A stretch of 64,000 nt of DNA from Bifidobacterium bohemicum DSM 22767 (GCF_000741525.1 NZ_JGYP01000005.1:109990-173989); one strand, 5' to 3'. Positions 28,972 through 37,847 are shown, numbered from the stretch's first letter. The notes: generated by a model from the sequence alone, not told the origin. Translations and numbers: made by a program.

Positions 28972-30231
28972 CTACTTGACGAGCAACGGACCGACCTGCT
29001 TGTCGTAGGCGTTCAGGGCGCTGTTGATGACCTGATGCATGTCGTAGTAGGCGTAAGTGCCGAGTCTTCCGCCGAATACGACTTGCGGTTCTTTGGCCGC
29101 CAGCGCCTTGTACTGCTGGTAGAGCTGCTTGTCGTCGGCGGTGTTGATGGGATAATAGGGTTCGTCGTCACGTCCGGCGGAGCGGCTGTATTCCTCCCAA
29201 ACCACGGTTTTGTCGGGGTTCTGCCGTTCGCGGCGTTCGGGGTTGAAGTTCTTGAACTCGATGGCGCGGGTGTAGGGCACGTCCGCGTCCACGAAGTTCA
29301 TCACGGGGCAGCCGAAATGGTCGTCCTCGTCATAGCGCCGCTCCTTGAAATCGACGGTGCGCCACTTCAGGTCGCCAAGCTTATAGTCGAAGTACTTGTC
29401 GACCGGCCCGGTGTAGACGACCGGCACGCGCCCGACGAGCGCCTTTTTGTTGAGGGGCTGCGATTCGTCGAAGAAGTCGGTCGAAAGCGTCACATGAATC
29501 TTCGGATCGGCGATCATGCGCTCCATCCAAGCGGTGTAGCCGTCCTTGGGCAGTCCCTCCCAGGTGTCCTTGAAGTAGTGGTTGTCGTAGTTGAAGCGCA
29601 CCGGCAGGCGTTTGATGATGTCGGCCGGCAGTTCGGCGGGGTCGGTCTGCCACTGCTTGCCGGTGTAGTTTTTGATGAACGCCTCGTAGAGCGGCCGGCC
29701 GATCAGTTGGATGCCCTTGTCGTTGAGGTTTGTGGGGTCGGTGCCGGCCAGTTCGCCAGCTTGCTGCTCGATCAGGGCCTTCGCTTCGGCCGGCGTGTAA
29801 TGCGCGTGGAAGAACTGGTTGATGGTGCCCAGATTGATCGGCATGGGGTAGACCTCGCCCTCGTGTGTGGCGTAGACGCGGTGCTGATAGTCGGTGAATT
29901 CGGTGAAGCGATTGACGTAGTCCCATACGCGCTTGTTGGAGGTATGGAACAGGTGCGCACCGTACTGGTGAATCTCCGCGCCCGTCTCCTTGTCGAAGTA
30001 GGAATAGGCGTTGCCTCCGATGTGTGACCGCACGTCGATGATCTCGACGGTGTGCCCGTTCTCCGCAGCCTGCTGCGCCACCGTCAGACCGAACAGGCCC
30101 GCCCCCACGACCACAAGGTCGGGCAGGTTGCTGTCGGACGGGCTGCTATCCGAGAGGTTGCCGCTGGGTAAACCCTCGCTCGACAGGCTTGCGTCGTTCT
30201 GTTTCGGATCGTTTCCGTCGTCTGTCATCAT
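28972..30231 (-). CDS. glf: UDP-galactopyranose mutase
   Basis: A 419-residue flavoenzyme interconverting UDP-galactopyranose and UDP-galactofuranose for cell-wall or exopolysaccharide galactofuran. After a 37-residue Ser/Asp-rich head comes the FAD loop VVVGAGLFGLTVAQQ, then RSHIGGNAYSYFD, the substrate segment GAHLFHTSN, YTGKQWQTDP and the C-terminal GRLGTYAYYDM. The head is longer than in most Glf. On the minus strand GAGGAGATAAACG precedes ATGATG. No glycosyltransferase gene is next to it. Confidence 0.96.
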   Translation of the reverse strand: MMTDDGNDPKQNDASLSSEGLPSGNLSDSSPSDSNLPDLVVVGAGLFGLTVAQQAAENGHTVEIIDVRSHIGGNAYSYFDKETGAEIHQYGAHLFHTSNKRVWDYVNRFTEFTDYQHRVYATHEGEVYPMPINLGTINQFFHAHYTPAEAKALIEQQAGELAGTDPTNLNDKGIQLIGRPLYEAFIKNYTGKQWQTDPAELPADIIKRLPVRFNYDNHYFKDTWEGLPKDGYTAWMERMIADPKIHVTLSTDFFDESQPLNKKALVGRVPVVYTGPVDKYFDYKLGDLKWRTVDFKERRYDEDDHFGCPVMNFVDADVPYTRAIEFKNFNPERRERQNPDKTVVWEEYSRSAGRDDEPYYPINTADDKQLYQQYKALAAKEPQVVFGGRLGTYAYYDMHQVINSALNAYDKQVGPLLVK

Positions 30232-30439
30232 CGTTTATCTCCTCAAGTCATACCGCCGACCCCTTACGAGTCTGCGTTTATTTTTGCATGTTGTGATTCA
30301 TGGTACTCGGTCCTCTCGCACGATCTGGCTTCAACAAGTACCTCCGGTTCAGCGCACTTGTCGTTTCATGGCCGAAACGGCTCATAAAATACCGTGATGG
30401 GGTTATCTGTTATATTGTATTTAGCTGGGCAAAGGAAGC

Positions 30440-30712
30440 TTGTTGCTGGGACGGACATCGGTTCAAGGCATCGCAAGGATTCGGATTCGTGCGAAGCGGT
30501 CCCTCAAGGATCGGACCACTGAGCTGTTCGACCGTCTCGGCCTCGACATGGGCACGGCCGTCAACATGTTCCTGGTCCAGTCCGTGCGCGAGGAGGCGTT
30601 GCCGTTCCGCATGCCTCTCTCCCCATTGGAACGCGATATTGCGCAGGCAGAGGCTTTCACCGTTTACCGCGCGGGAGACGCGGGGGCGATGAAACGGATC
30701 CTTGACAATGTA
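30440..30712 (+). pseudogene. RelB/DinJ antitoxin, module 1 (decayed)
   Basis: The frame reads KDRTTELFDRLGLDMGTAVN then MFLVQSVREEALPFRMPLS, a clear DinJ/RelB ribbon-helix-helix antitoxin. The start is uncertain: TTG 30440 is the best, and the expected MATVTIRVDE-type opening is altered. The frame runs without stop past the toxin remnant. With its toxin partner broken, this copy cannot form a working pair, though it could still bind DNA. Confidence 0.7.
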
Positions 30713-30767
30713 GGAGTTCGAGTACGCCGGCAAGTTCAAAAAGAACGTAGAGGTGTATTGCGCATAA
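30708..30767 (+). pseudogene. YafQ toxin remnant, module 1
   Basis: ATG 30708 is followed at once by TAG, then EFEYAGKFKKNVE and a stop at 30765. It aligns codon by codon with the module 2 toxin opening MSEIGYNSAFLRNVK. Only about 18 codons remain. Confidence 0.6.
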
Positions 30768-30835
30768 TTGTGTTGTGGCTACAAGGGCATCATAAATGTG
30801 ATCATATTGTACTTCCATTGGGAGAATGTTATGGA

Positions 30836-31085
30836 ATGAATACTCGAGTACAGGGCCGCAACAATAATGATCTGAAGGACGAGGCCGTGCGGCTTTTGGA
30901 TTCCATGGGGGATCGATCTGACGGCCGCCGTGAACATGCTGCTCAAGCAGATCGTCAACACCCGTAGCTTCCCGCTTTCCCTGAAGGCGCCGAGCTTCGA
31001 GAACGCGGTGCTTGGAACCCTTGATGAGCCGGTGATTGGAGTGGGGAGCGACGATGAGTTTGCAAGGCTGATTGACAATGAGTGA
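30836..31085 (+). pseudogene. RelB/DinJ antitoxin, module 2 (one-base insertion)
   Basis: ATG 30836 (with GGGAG upstream) reads NDLKDEAVRLLDSMG. At the G5 run 30907-30911 one G too many shifts the frame. Removing it gives IDLTAAVNMLLKQIVNTRSF and a C terminus ending FARLIDNE, stop 31083-31085. The repaired protein is a normal 82-residue DinJ-type antitoxin overlapping the toxin start by 8 bp. Confidence 0.78.
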
Positions 31086-31369
31086 AATTGGCTATAACTC
31101 GGCATTCCTGCGCAATGTGAAGCACCTGAAACGTAAGCATTGCGACATGGCCAAGCTGATAGAGGCTGAAAAGGCCTTGCGCCAGAATGACCGTAAAGTA
31201 TTGGCAAGTAAATACAAGGATCATCAGCTGGTCGGTAATCTCGCGGCGTTCAGCGAATTGTACCTTGGGCCGGACTGGCGGCTCGTCTATCGGGTTGAGG
31301 GCGACATGCGGGTTGAGGGCGACATGGTGATTCTCCGCCCGTACCGGCAGTCATTATGGCATCCTGTGA
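31078..31369 (+). pseudogene. YafQ-family mRNA interferase toxin, module 2 (frameshifted)
   Basis: ATG 31078 begins MSEIGYNSAFLRNVKHLKRK and continues with KYKDHQLVGNLAAFSELYLG and PDWRLVYRVEGDM, a YafQ/RelE fold. An exact 18-bp tandem duplication (31291-31326) repeats RVEGDM. Then one extra C near 31335 shifts the frame; without it the end reads VILARTGSHYGIL and stops at 31367-31369, matching the family ending with the catalytic His. As written, that His is lost and the frame runs on to 31503. The gene overlaps its antitoxin, as is usual. Confidence 0.78.
31291..31326. repeat. Exact 18-bp tandem duplication in the toxin gene
   Basis: CGGGTTGAGGGCGACATG occurs twice head to tail (31291-31308 and 31309-31326), adding six residues in frame to the toxin. 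Confidence 0.95.
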
Positions 31370-31460
31370 TGCGATTTCGAAGGGCTTCATCCACGCGTAA
31401 CCGGTATATGCTGATTCGTTTCCGCACGATATTTCGCGCATATCAAATCCGGGGTTTCAA

Positions 31461-32038
31461 ATGGACTCAGAAGGCACTGGCAGGTCCTATACGTTCCGAA
31501 TGAAAGTGACCACCAAGGCCGATGGCGACTCCGCCTACAGCGAGTTCTCGCACCAGACCCTCGACGTGGTGGCGCCAGTGCTCACCAGTGCGAAGGTGAG
31601 CGCGGGTTCCTGTGCTACTCGCGCCGGTCTGTACGGCGTGGTGAGGAACTCGGCGCGCACCTCGGCTACGGCGGTGGCCGCTGGTACGACGGTAATGGTG
31701 GACCGGCTCGACGCAGGTGGCAACGCATTGTCGCCTGCTGTGGCTTCGTCCGGCCCGATTGCGGTTTCGCCGGCCGATGGCACGTGGAGCATGGATGTTC
31801 CTTTCGGGTGTACCGGACGGTTCAAAGGCGCGTATCACGGAAGGATTCGACCGGCAATGCCTCGCAAGGTGTGAACGTCGACTCCCAATTGATTCGCCTC
31901 GACTTTCCGCTGGTCGCCGCACTGCCGATGACCGGCGGTGGCTGGCACATGTGGGCGGCCCGTCTTGTCCGGCTCGCGTTGGCGATCCTCACCGCGACCC
32001 TAGCCTCTGTCGCGCTCGCCCGTCGATTCCGCATCTAA
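31461..32038 (+). pseudogene. 3' fragment of an LPXTG surface protein gene, two insertions
   Basis: The text reads SYTFRMKVTTKADGDSAYSE, DVVAPVLTSAKVSAG and later DVPFG; an extra T at 31809 moves to VPDGSKARITE; an extra G at 31843 moves to DSTGNASQGVNVDSQLIRLD. It ends with the sorting signal LPMTGGGWHMW, a hydrophobic helix and RRFRI. This is the Ig-like/wall-anchor end of a large sortase substrate. No start or 5' part is seen upstream, where toxin-antitoxin relics lie, so the gene is both truncated and shifted twice. Confidence 0.8.
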
Positions 32039-32464
32039 TCCTCGCTTCGCCACTGAGCTGCTGCCACCAGCGTGTGATGCGTTCTCGTCTAAAGGAGCCG
32101 CGACGCGTGTGCCGTTGTCGCCTATGTTCCAAACATGTCAACTGACCACATTTGGTCGTGTTAAGACGTGTGGGTTCGGTTCGATGCTCGTCACAGTGTG
32201 ATTTCGGCTGGCTTAGTGCCACAAATCGGTCATTGGTGTCACACGACGTTTGTTTTTCGTGCCGGGAATGTGGTTTTTGCGGCACTAGTGACTTGTTGGC
32301 GGCATTAGTGACTTGTTGGCGGCACGATTGACCGGTTTGTGGCACTGATTCAAGCGTGTGCTGGTATCGCCGTTCCTCTGCGCATGTCAGCATGTCTTCG
32401 TAAGCCTCACACTGCCGACGCACATGCCGATGTTCGGTATATCCGACGGTTGCGTTATATTGAT
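32039..32464. other. Gene-free region with 20-bp tandem repeat
   Basis: No coding frame is convincing. GGCACTAGTGACTTGTTGGC and its near copy follow each other at 32281-32320, with further GGCAC copies to 32345. Confidence 0.55.
32281..32320. repeat. Two 20-bp tandem units
   Basis: The units at 32281-32300 and 32301-32320 differ by one base (GGCACTAG versus GGCATTAG). A partial third unit GGCACGATTGAC follows. Confidence 0.85.
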
Positions 32465-32555
32465 AGAGCCTTCACGTGGCGTTACGTCACCCAATCCCCC
32501 CAGGGCAGGAATGCAGCAAGGGTAAGTGGCCTCTGTCGGGTGCGTGAAGGTTTAC
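32465..32555 (+). ncRNA. ffs: Signal recognition particle RNA (small bacterial type)
   Basis: The tip has CCAGGGCAGGAATGCAGC and AAGGGTAAG, the form seen in mycobacterial and other actinobacterial SRP RNA. The closing stem is CCTTCACG (32469-32476) with CGTGAAGG (32543-32550). Between them CACCCAATCCCCC pairs with the TCTGTCGGGTG side. TTTACTTTTATTT follows as a terminator-like tail. The RNA binds Ffh for co-translational targeting. Ends are approximate. Confidence 0.9.
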
Positions 32556-32714
32556 TTTTATTTCGGTTCTCTCGTATCGCCGCGTCGATTTGATCTGGTT
32601 TCCAAGGTGTTTCGAGTCTTCCTGCGTTTGCAAAATCGCCGATTCTGGCTATTCTTGGGATAACTGGTATGCTGGCATAACGTAATGCATAATATGGGAC
32701 GCGAGGAGAGCAAT

Positions 32715-33602
32715 ATGGTATTGCACCGCAATCTGGGGCCGTTCGACGCCACAGCCATTGGCTTGGGAGAGATGCCTCTGACCATTGAGAATAACCTGGG
32801 TGAGGCTATGGGTATCGAGACCATCCACGCCGCGCTCGATGCCGGATGCTGCCATATCGACACCGCATGGGCATATTACTGTTCCGGCGGCGAGGAGCAG
32901 ACCGGCGAAAAGCTCGTGCGACAGGCGATGGAGTCTTGGGACGGTCCGAAGGACGAGGTCAGCGTTGCCACCAAAGTCGGTCATTTCCGCAACTTCGGTC
33001 CCGATGGCACCACTCCAACGTGGGGCGTCAACGGCCAGCCGGAGCATTTGATCGAGGCGGGCAAGCAGTCCGCCCTCGCGCTCGGTGTCGATACGATAGA
33101 CCTGCTCTACTTCCATCGTCCGGATCCGTCTGTGCCATATAACGAATCGATTGAGGCCATCAAACAACTTGTCGATGCAGGCGTTGCGCGTACGGCCGGC
33201 ATTTCCAACACTTCGATTGAGCAGATCGACATCGCGCGCGGCATTCTGGGCGACGGCCTCGTGGCCGTGCAGAATCAGTTCTCTCCGATCTACCGTTCCA
33301 CGCAGGATACGCTGGATTACTGTGAGAAGGTGGGCCTGGCTTTCGTGTGCTGGAGCCCGCTTGGCGGCTTCCGCAAGGCGAAGGACGAGACGAAGTTCGA
33401 TCCGTTCCGCGCCGTCGCGACCAGCCGTGGCGTAAGTTATCAGCAGGTGGTGCTCGCGTGGGAGCTCAGCCTCGGTCGGCGCGTCTTCGTGATTCCCGGC
33501 GCGCATCGCCCCGCCACCATTCTCGACAGTCTCAAAGCCGGTGACCTCGATCTTACGACCGAGGAGTTGGATGCGTTGGGGCGAGGGTTGTCTGTCGAAT
33601 AG
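32715..33602 (+). CDS. Aldo/keto reductase
   Basis: A 295-residue NADPH-type oxidoreductase with a TIM barrel. The catalytic tetrad is visible: Asp in HIDTAWAYY (about 52), the following Tyr, Lys in ATKVGHF (about 86) and His in LLYFHRPD (about 134). The cofactor end has VIPGAHRPATI. The substrate is unknown. ATG 32715 is chosen over 32685 because GAGGAGAG lies just upstream. It is a single gene after ffs. Confidence 0.9.
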   Translation: MVLHRNLGPFDATAIGLGEMPLTIENNLGEAMGIETIHAALDAGCCHIDTAWAYYCSGGEEQTGEKLVRQAMESWDGPKDEVSVATKVGHFRNFGPDGTTPTWGVNGQPEHLIEAGKQSALALGVDTIDLLYFHRPDPSVPYNESIEAIKQLVDAGVARTAGISNTSIEQIDIARGILGDGLVAVQNQFSPIYRSTQDTLDYCEKVGLAFVCWSPLGGFRKAKDETKFDPFRAVATSRGVSYQQVVLAWELSLGRRVFVIPGAHRPATILDSLKAGDLDLTTEELDALGRGLSVE

Positions 33603-33744
33603 GCGTGACATCCTTTGGCATCGTCCGACGGATGCCGCTCGAATCCCAGGTGTCGCCGGCATGGTGGCGCCGGCGATTTGGTGAACTGACTTGGGACGAG
33701 TCACGCGCGTCGGTTGATTCAGGGCCGCTGCCTAAGATGGAACG

Positions 33745-35229
33745 GTGCGTAAAGACGAACAACACATTCAATCCGTCGCGGACGGTCAATCGGAAAGCAA
33801 GGTCGGCAACATGGCAGGTACCGGTACTGTTGCGTCCGCAATGCCTCGTCGCCGTAGGCCGGAGGTGCTGGCGCCGGCCGGGAATCTGCGTAGCCTTGAG
33901 ACCGCCATCGACTTCGGTGCGGACGCGGTCTATTGCGGCGGCAAGGCGTTCGGCATGCGCTCGGCGCCCAGGAACCTGTCGCTCGAGGATTTCGAGGCCG
34001 GTTCGCGCTATGCCCATGAGCGTGGCGCGCGGGTCTACGTCACCTGTAATGTTCTGCCGCACAACGACGAGGTCGAAGGGCTTAAGGAGTATATCGGCCA
34101 GCTCGCCGATACCGGTGTCGACGCCCTGATCGTTACGGATATCGGTGTGATGATGGCCGCGCACCGAATCGCCCCGAAGCTGGAACTGCACGTCTCCACG
34201 CAAGCGGGCGTCACCAACTATCTTGCGGCCAATGCCCTGTACGAATTGGGCGCAAGGCGCGTGGTCCTGGCCCGCGAGCTCGACATGCAGGCCGTGCGTG
34301 ATATCCGCGCCAACATTCCCGAAGACATGGACGTGGAATGTTTCGTCCACGGTTCAATGTGCATGGCGTTTTCGGGGCGCTGTCTTATTTCCAACTATTT
34401 GACCGGCCGCGACGCGAATCATGGCGAGTGCTCCCAGCCCTGCCGCTGGAAGTATCACGTGGTCGAGGAGAAGCGCCCGGGCCAGTTCTTCCCCATCGAG
34501 CAGACCGATCAGGGCACGTTCCTGTTCAATTCGCAGGATATGTGCATGCTCGAGCATCTCGATGAGCTGATTGACGTCGGCGCGACGAGTCTGAAAATCG
34601 AGGGTCGGGCCAAAAGCGCCTATTACGTCGCGGCGATGGCCAATGCATACAAGTGCGCCGTGAACGAATATATGGTGCAGCGCGGCTTCGAGGACGGCGA
34701 CCGCCATGTTGTGCGGCCCTTCCGGAGCAAGGTCACCCGTGCCGATTCCATGATCGACCGCCGGACCGGGCAGGCCTCCGATGTTCGCGATGGCGCGGCG
34801 GCGGATGCGTCGAACCGCGTCGAACTGGCTCAATGGCTGAAGGACGAACCTTACAAGGTCTCGCATCGTGACTACTCAACGGGCTTCTACTATCCGGAGC
34901 GTCAGGTCGGCCAAAACACGGACCGTGGCGGTTACTTCCGCGACTGGCTGGTGGTCGGCGAAGTCACGGCCTATGACGCACAGACCAGCCGCATCACCCT
35001 GATGAGCCGAAACAAGATAGAGGAGGGGCAGCTGGTCGAATTCCTGGTTCCCGGTCGTGCGCCCGTCGATTTTCAGGTGCCTGGCGGCGGCTTCAGGGAT
35101 GCGGAAGGTGCGCCCGTCGAATCGATCAACAACCCGGCCCACGTTTTTTCGATGCCCTGTCCGCAGCCGATACCGGCCGGCGCGATGATTCGTTCGCGAG
35201 CCAAAACACGCACGCTGAAAGCCGAATGA
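33745..35229 (+). CDS. U32 family protein, tRNA/rRNA hydroxylation type
   Basis: A 494-residue member of peptidase family U32. Opening block PEVLAPAGNLRSLETAIDFG then ADAVYCGGKAFGMR; the family signature is at ECFVHGSMCMAFSGRCL with ECSQPCR, the cysteines of an iron-sulfur cluster. U32 proteins of this architecture (TrhP, RlhA) hydroxylate tRNA or 23S rRNA and are not proven proteases. A C-terminal beta-barrel follows (about 395-490). Start GTG 33745 gives 30 poorly conserved residues; ATG 33811 is the alternative. The exact RNA target cannot be assigned. Confidence 0.88.
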   Translation: MRKDEQHIQSVADGQSESKVGNMAGTGTVASAMPRRRRPEVLAPAGNLRSLETAIDFGADAVYCGGKAFGMRSAPRNLSLEDFEAGSRYAHERGARVYVTCNVLPHNDEVEGLKEYIGQLADTGVDALIVTDIGVMMAAHRIAPKLELHVSTQAGVTNYLAANALYELGARRVVLARELDMQAVRDIRANIPEDMDVECFVHGSMCMAFSGRCLISNYLTGRDANHGECSQPCRWKYHVVEEKRPGQFFPIEQTDQGTFLFNSQDMCMLEHLDELIDVGATSLKIEGRAKSAYYVAAMANAYKCAVNEYMVQRGFEDGDRHVVRPFRSKVTRADSMIDRRTGQASDVRDGAAADASNRVELAQWLKDEPYKVSHRDYSTGFYYPERQVGQNTDRGGYFRDWLVVGEVTAYDAQTSRITLMSRNKIEEGQLVEFLVPGRAPVDFQVPGGGFRDAEGAPVESINNPAHVFSMPCPQPIPAGAMIRSRAKTRTLKAE

Positions 35230-35388
35230 TGGGGGCAGCGATAGATTAAGCCGACTTGCTGGTCGGCGGGCGCGTGGCGCATTCTTCGTCCCGATTGCCA
35301 TGCCGGATCAGCCGGCCTTGTCGGGTTGGATGCTTGTCCGTCGGTGTGTAAGTGTGATGTGAGCGGGCGTAACGGTACAGTGGTATGC

Positions 35389-36600
35389 ATGAACGACAGC
35401 ATGAATGCACAATATGACGACATGATTGTGGACAGTAGCGCCTTGGATCCCGTTGATGCTCAGGGCAACCCGATTCCGGTCACGATTCCGATTGAGCTGG
35501 CGCCGCACGTCAAAGTCGTGTATACGACGCGCCTGGGCGGGAGCAGCTGCGGCGATTGGGCTTCATGCAATCTGGGAGGCAAGGCGGGCGACGACCCGAA
35601 TGTCGTGACCGCAAATCGGATTGCATTATCAAAGGCCGTCGGGGCACCGCTTTCGCTGGTGGCGCAGGTTCATTCCGGTCGGGCGATCGATGCTGACGAA
35701 GATGCCGATTTCAATGCTCCATACGGTTGTGATCGGTCGGGCGCGGATGCGGTCGACGATCGGTTGTCGGCGGATCGCAGACTTGAGGCTGACGGGCAGG
35801 TGACGGCTCGGGCGGGCTTGGCCGTCGGCGTGTTTGCGGCCGACTGCCTTCCGGTGCTCGTGACCGACCCACAGGCCGGGGTGATCGGCGTGGCACACTG
35901 CGGCCGCAGGGGTCTGGAGCGTGGCATCGTCAGCTCCACGATTGATGCCATGGAACGCAAAGGGGCCAGCGTCGAGCGTATCGTCGCCACGCTCGGTCCT
36001 TGCATCTGCGGAGACTGCTACGAGGTGGGGGACCAGGTGGCGGCGGCGTTCGACGCTCGTTTTCCCGGCACCCGCACGACGACACGCTTCGGTGGAGCCG
36101 GCATTGACATCGCCGAGGCGGCCCTACAGGAACTCAGCCGTTCCGGTGTCGACCGGGAGCATGTCGTTGATTCGACACCAAGAGTCGCGGCCGCAACGCA
36201 ATATCTTGAGTATGACGATGAGCTCGAGGCGGTCTGTCGTACGGATGGAGACGGCGGCGCAGACGACCATGCCGGTGAACCGGTCGTCCTGCCGGCGTCT
36301 TCTTCGGTGTCGGCAACGCAAGGCGATCTGGTCGATACTTCCGACGAGGTGGTGCGAGATGGAACGTTCGAAGCCGTTGTCTCTGCAACTGCGGGAATCC
36401 CGGTTGCCGCCATGTCGCCCGAGGTTGCTGCGCAAGCTCGACGAGTGGCCGTTTGCGCCGATCTCGGCGCGCGAATCAATGCAATGCAGCATCCGCTGTG
36501 CACTCTTGAGAACCCGCTGTGGTATTCCCACCGCCGTTCTGCCTTTGCCGATAAGCCTCATGAGGGTCGCATGCTCGCTCTCATCGTACGGGAACATTAG
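35389..36600 (+). CDS. pgeF: PgeF/YfiH family protein (purine nucleoside phosphorylase type)
   Basis: A 403-residue protein of the multicopper-oxidase-like YfiH family, shown in other bacteria to phosphorolyse or deaminate purine nucleosides and to edit peptidoglycan precursors. The zinc site residues are present: His in AQVHSGR (about 94), Cys in AADCLPVL (about 152) and His in GVAHCGRRG (about 170), with GPCICGDCYEVG. About 85 residues (roughly 282-365) form a polar insert of low complexity before the C-terminal NPLWYSHRR, so the protein is longer than the usual 240-280. ATG 35389 is used. Confidence 0.9.
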   Translation: MNDSMNAQYDDMIVDSSALDPVDAQGNPIPVTIPIELAPHVKVVYTTRLGGSSCGDWASCNLGGKAGDDPNVVTANRIALSKAVGAPLSLVAQVHSGRAIDADEDADFNAPYGCDRSGADAVDDRLSADRRLEADGQVTARAGLAVGVFAADCLPVLVTDPQAGVIGVAHCGRRGLERGIVSSTIDAMERKGASVERIVATLGPCICGDCYEVGDQVAAAFDARFPGTRTTTRFGGAGIDIAEAALQELSRSGVDREHVVDSTPRVAAATQYLEYDDELEAVCRTDGDGGADDHAGEPVVLPASSSVSATQGDLVDTSDEVVRDGTFEAVVSATAGIPVAAMSPEVAAQARRVAVCADLGARINAMQHPLCTLENPLWYSHRRSAFADKPHEGRMLALIVREH

Positions 36601-36953
36601 GGCGGCTCCGCTTCGTGGGCACTTCGGTGCGCTCCGCGACGATGCCCGGCCCAACGGTCGGCGAAGTGGACATCGACGGTGGGTTGTGGGGGGGGGCAGG
36701 TGCCTACGGAATGAAAACGCCCGGCTGAATCGAAGGCCGGCTGTTCGGCAGGGGTCGTCAATGGGATCCGTATTGGTTTCTGCCGGTTGATGACCGCTGA
36801 TCGGACTCGATTTGAGAATCGGTATGCGGTTGGCGGTCTTGCGTTTGTCTCGCTGGTTGTGCCGTTTCGGAGATGGGCGGTGTCGCGCAAGGCCGCCGCT
36901 GCCATGTACTCTTTGCATATCAGGTTGGTAGGGTATCGGCTAGACTTGAACGC
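36601..36953. other. Region before pcp with G9 tract
   Basis: A G9 run lies at 36688-36696. No gene or terminator is recognised. Confidence 0.5.
36688..36696. repeat. G9 homopolymer tract
   Basis: Nine consecutive G, 265 bp before the pcp-like gene and 90 bp after pgeF. Confidence 0.9.
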
Positions 36954-37658
36954 ATGGAACATATCAGTGTCGTCATCTCCGGTTTCGACCCCTATGAGGG
37001 CGTGGACCGTAACCCCTCTCTTCTGGTGCCGCAGGCATTGGCCGAGGAGGGTCTTAACGCGGACGACGAGTCGTCGGTCGAAGGTTTTGAGGGAATCGAC
37101 GTGTCGATTGAGGCGCTGAGTCTGCCGGTGAGCTTTGAATTGGCCTGGTCCGCACTCAAGGATCGTATCGATGCGGTGCACCCTGATATTGTTATCGCCA
37201 CCGGGCTGAAGCGTTCGGCGCGTGGCATTCTGCTTGAGCGTTGCGCCAACAATCTGGTCGATTCGATTTACGGACAAGCCGGAGGCGCCGACTTCGCTGC
37301 GAAGAATTCGGACCAGGCCACACGTCAGCCCATTAGGTCCAGCGGTCCGGCCTCGTTCTGGACGCGCCTGCCGTTGCGTGGCATTCTGAACGATTTCGCG
37401 GCGCATGACATTCCTTCGACATTGAGCTCCGATGCGGGTACGTTCGTATGCAATTCGCTGTTTTACAATCTGATGAAATGGGTGAGTGGCCAGGACAAGG
37501 TGCTCGCCGGGTTCGTCAATTTTCCTATTATTTCCGAGGAGCGTAATCCGCGTCGGGGGCTGCCCATGAAGCAACAGGTCGAAGCCTGTCGATTAGTTGT
37601 GCGCCGCGCGGTGGATTACCTGATCGAACCGTCCTGCTCGAATATCCTCATCGCTTGA
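36954..37658 (+). CDS. pcp: Pyroglutamyl-peptidase I homologue lacking catalytic His
   Basis: A 234-residue member of peptidase family C15. Opening VVISGFDPYEGVDRNPS is typical. The catalytic Glu is in LLERCANN (about 95) and the Cys in SSDAGTFVCNSLFY (about 166). The third residue of the triad, His in the usual FxHxP block, is Asn here (AGFVNFPII, about 188). The enzyme may be inactive or changed in function. ATG 36954 gives the family's length. It is alone between pgeF and the DivIVA-like gene. Confidence 0.86.
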   Translation: MEHISVVISGFDPYEGVDRNPSLLVPQALAEEGLNADDESSVEGFEGIDVSIEALSLPVSFELAWSALKDRIDAVHPDIVIATGLKRSARGILLERCANNLVDSIYGQAGGADFAAKNSDQATRQPIRSSGPASFWTRLPLRGILNDFAAHDIPSTLSSDAGTFVCNSLFYNLMKWVSGQDKVLAGFVNFPIISEERNPRRGLPMKQQVEACRLVVRRAVDYLIEPSCSNILIA

Positions 37659-37847
37659 AACGTAAGGCGTGTCGGCGGGGTGAGTCGCTGACCGCCGTCG
37701 ATCAGGAGACGATGCTCGGCTCATTCTGCAATGCATGTGATGATTCCAAATAGATGGCGCGTTGACGTTCATGCGTTCCCTATGTTGCATTAGAGTAGGA
37801 GATAATTGGTCTTTACGACGTCGGTCGTGGTGCGAAAGGGAATCGGT

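Noticed and set aside
32281-32345. Tandem repeats before ffs as a CRISPR array
   Set aside because: Units are directly adjacent without spacers, and there are no cas genes.
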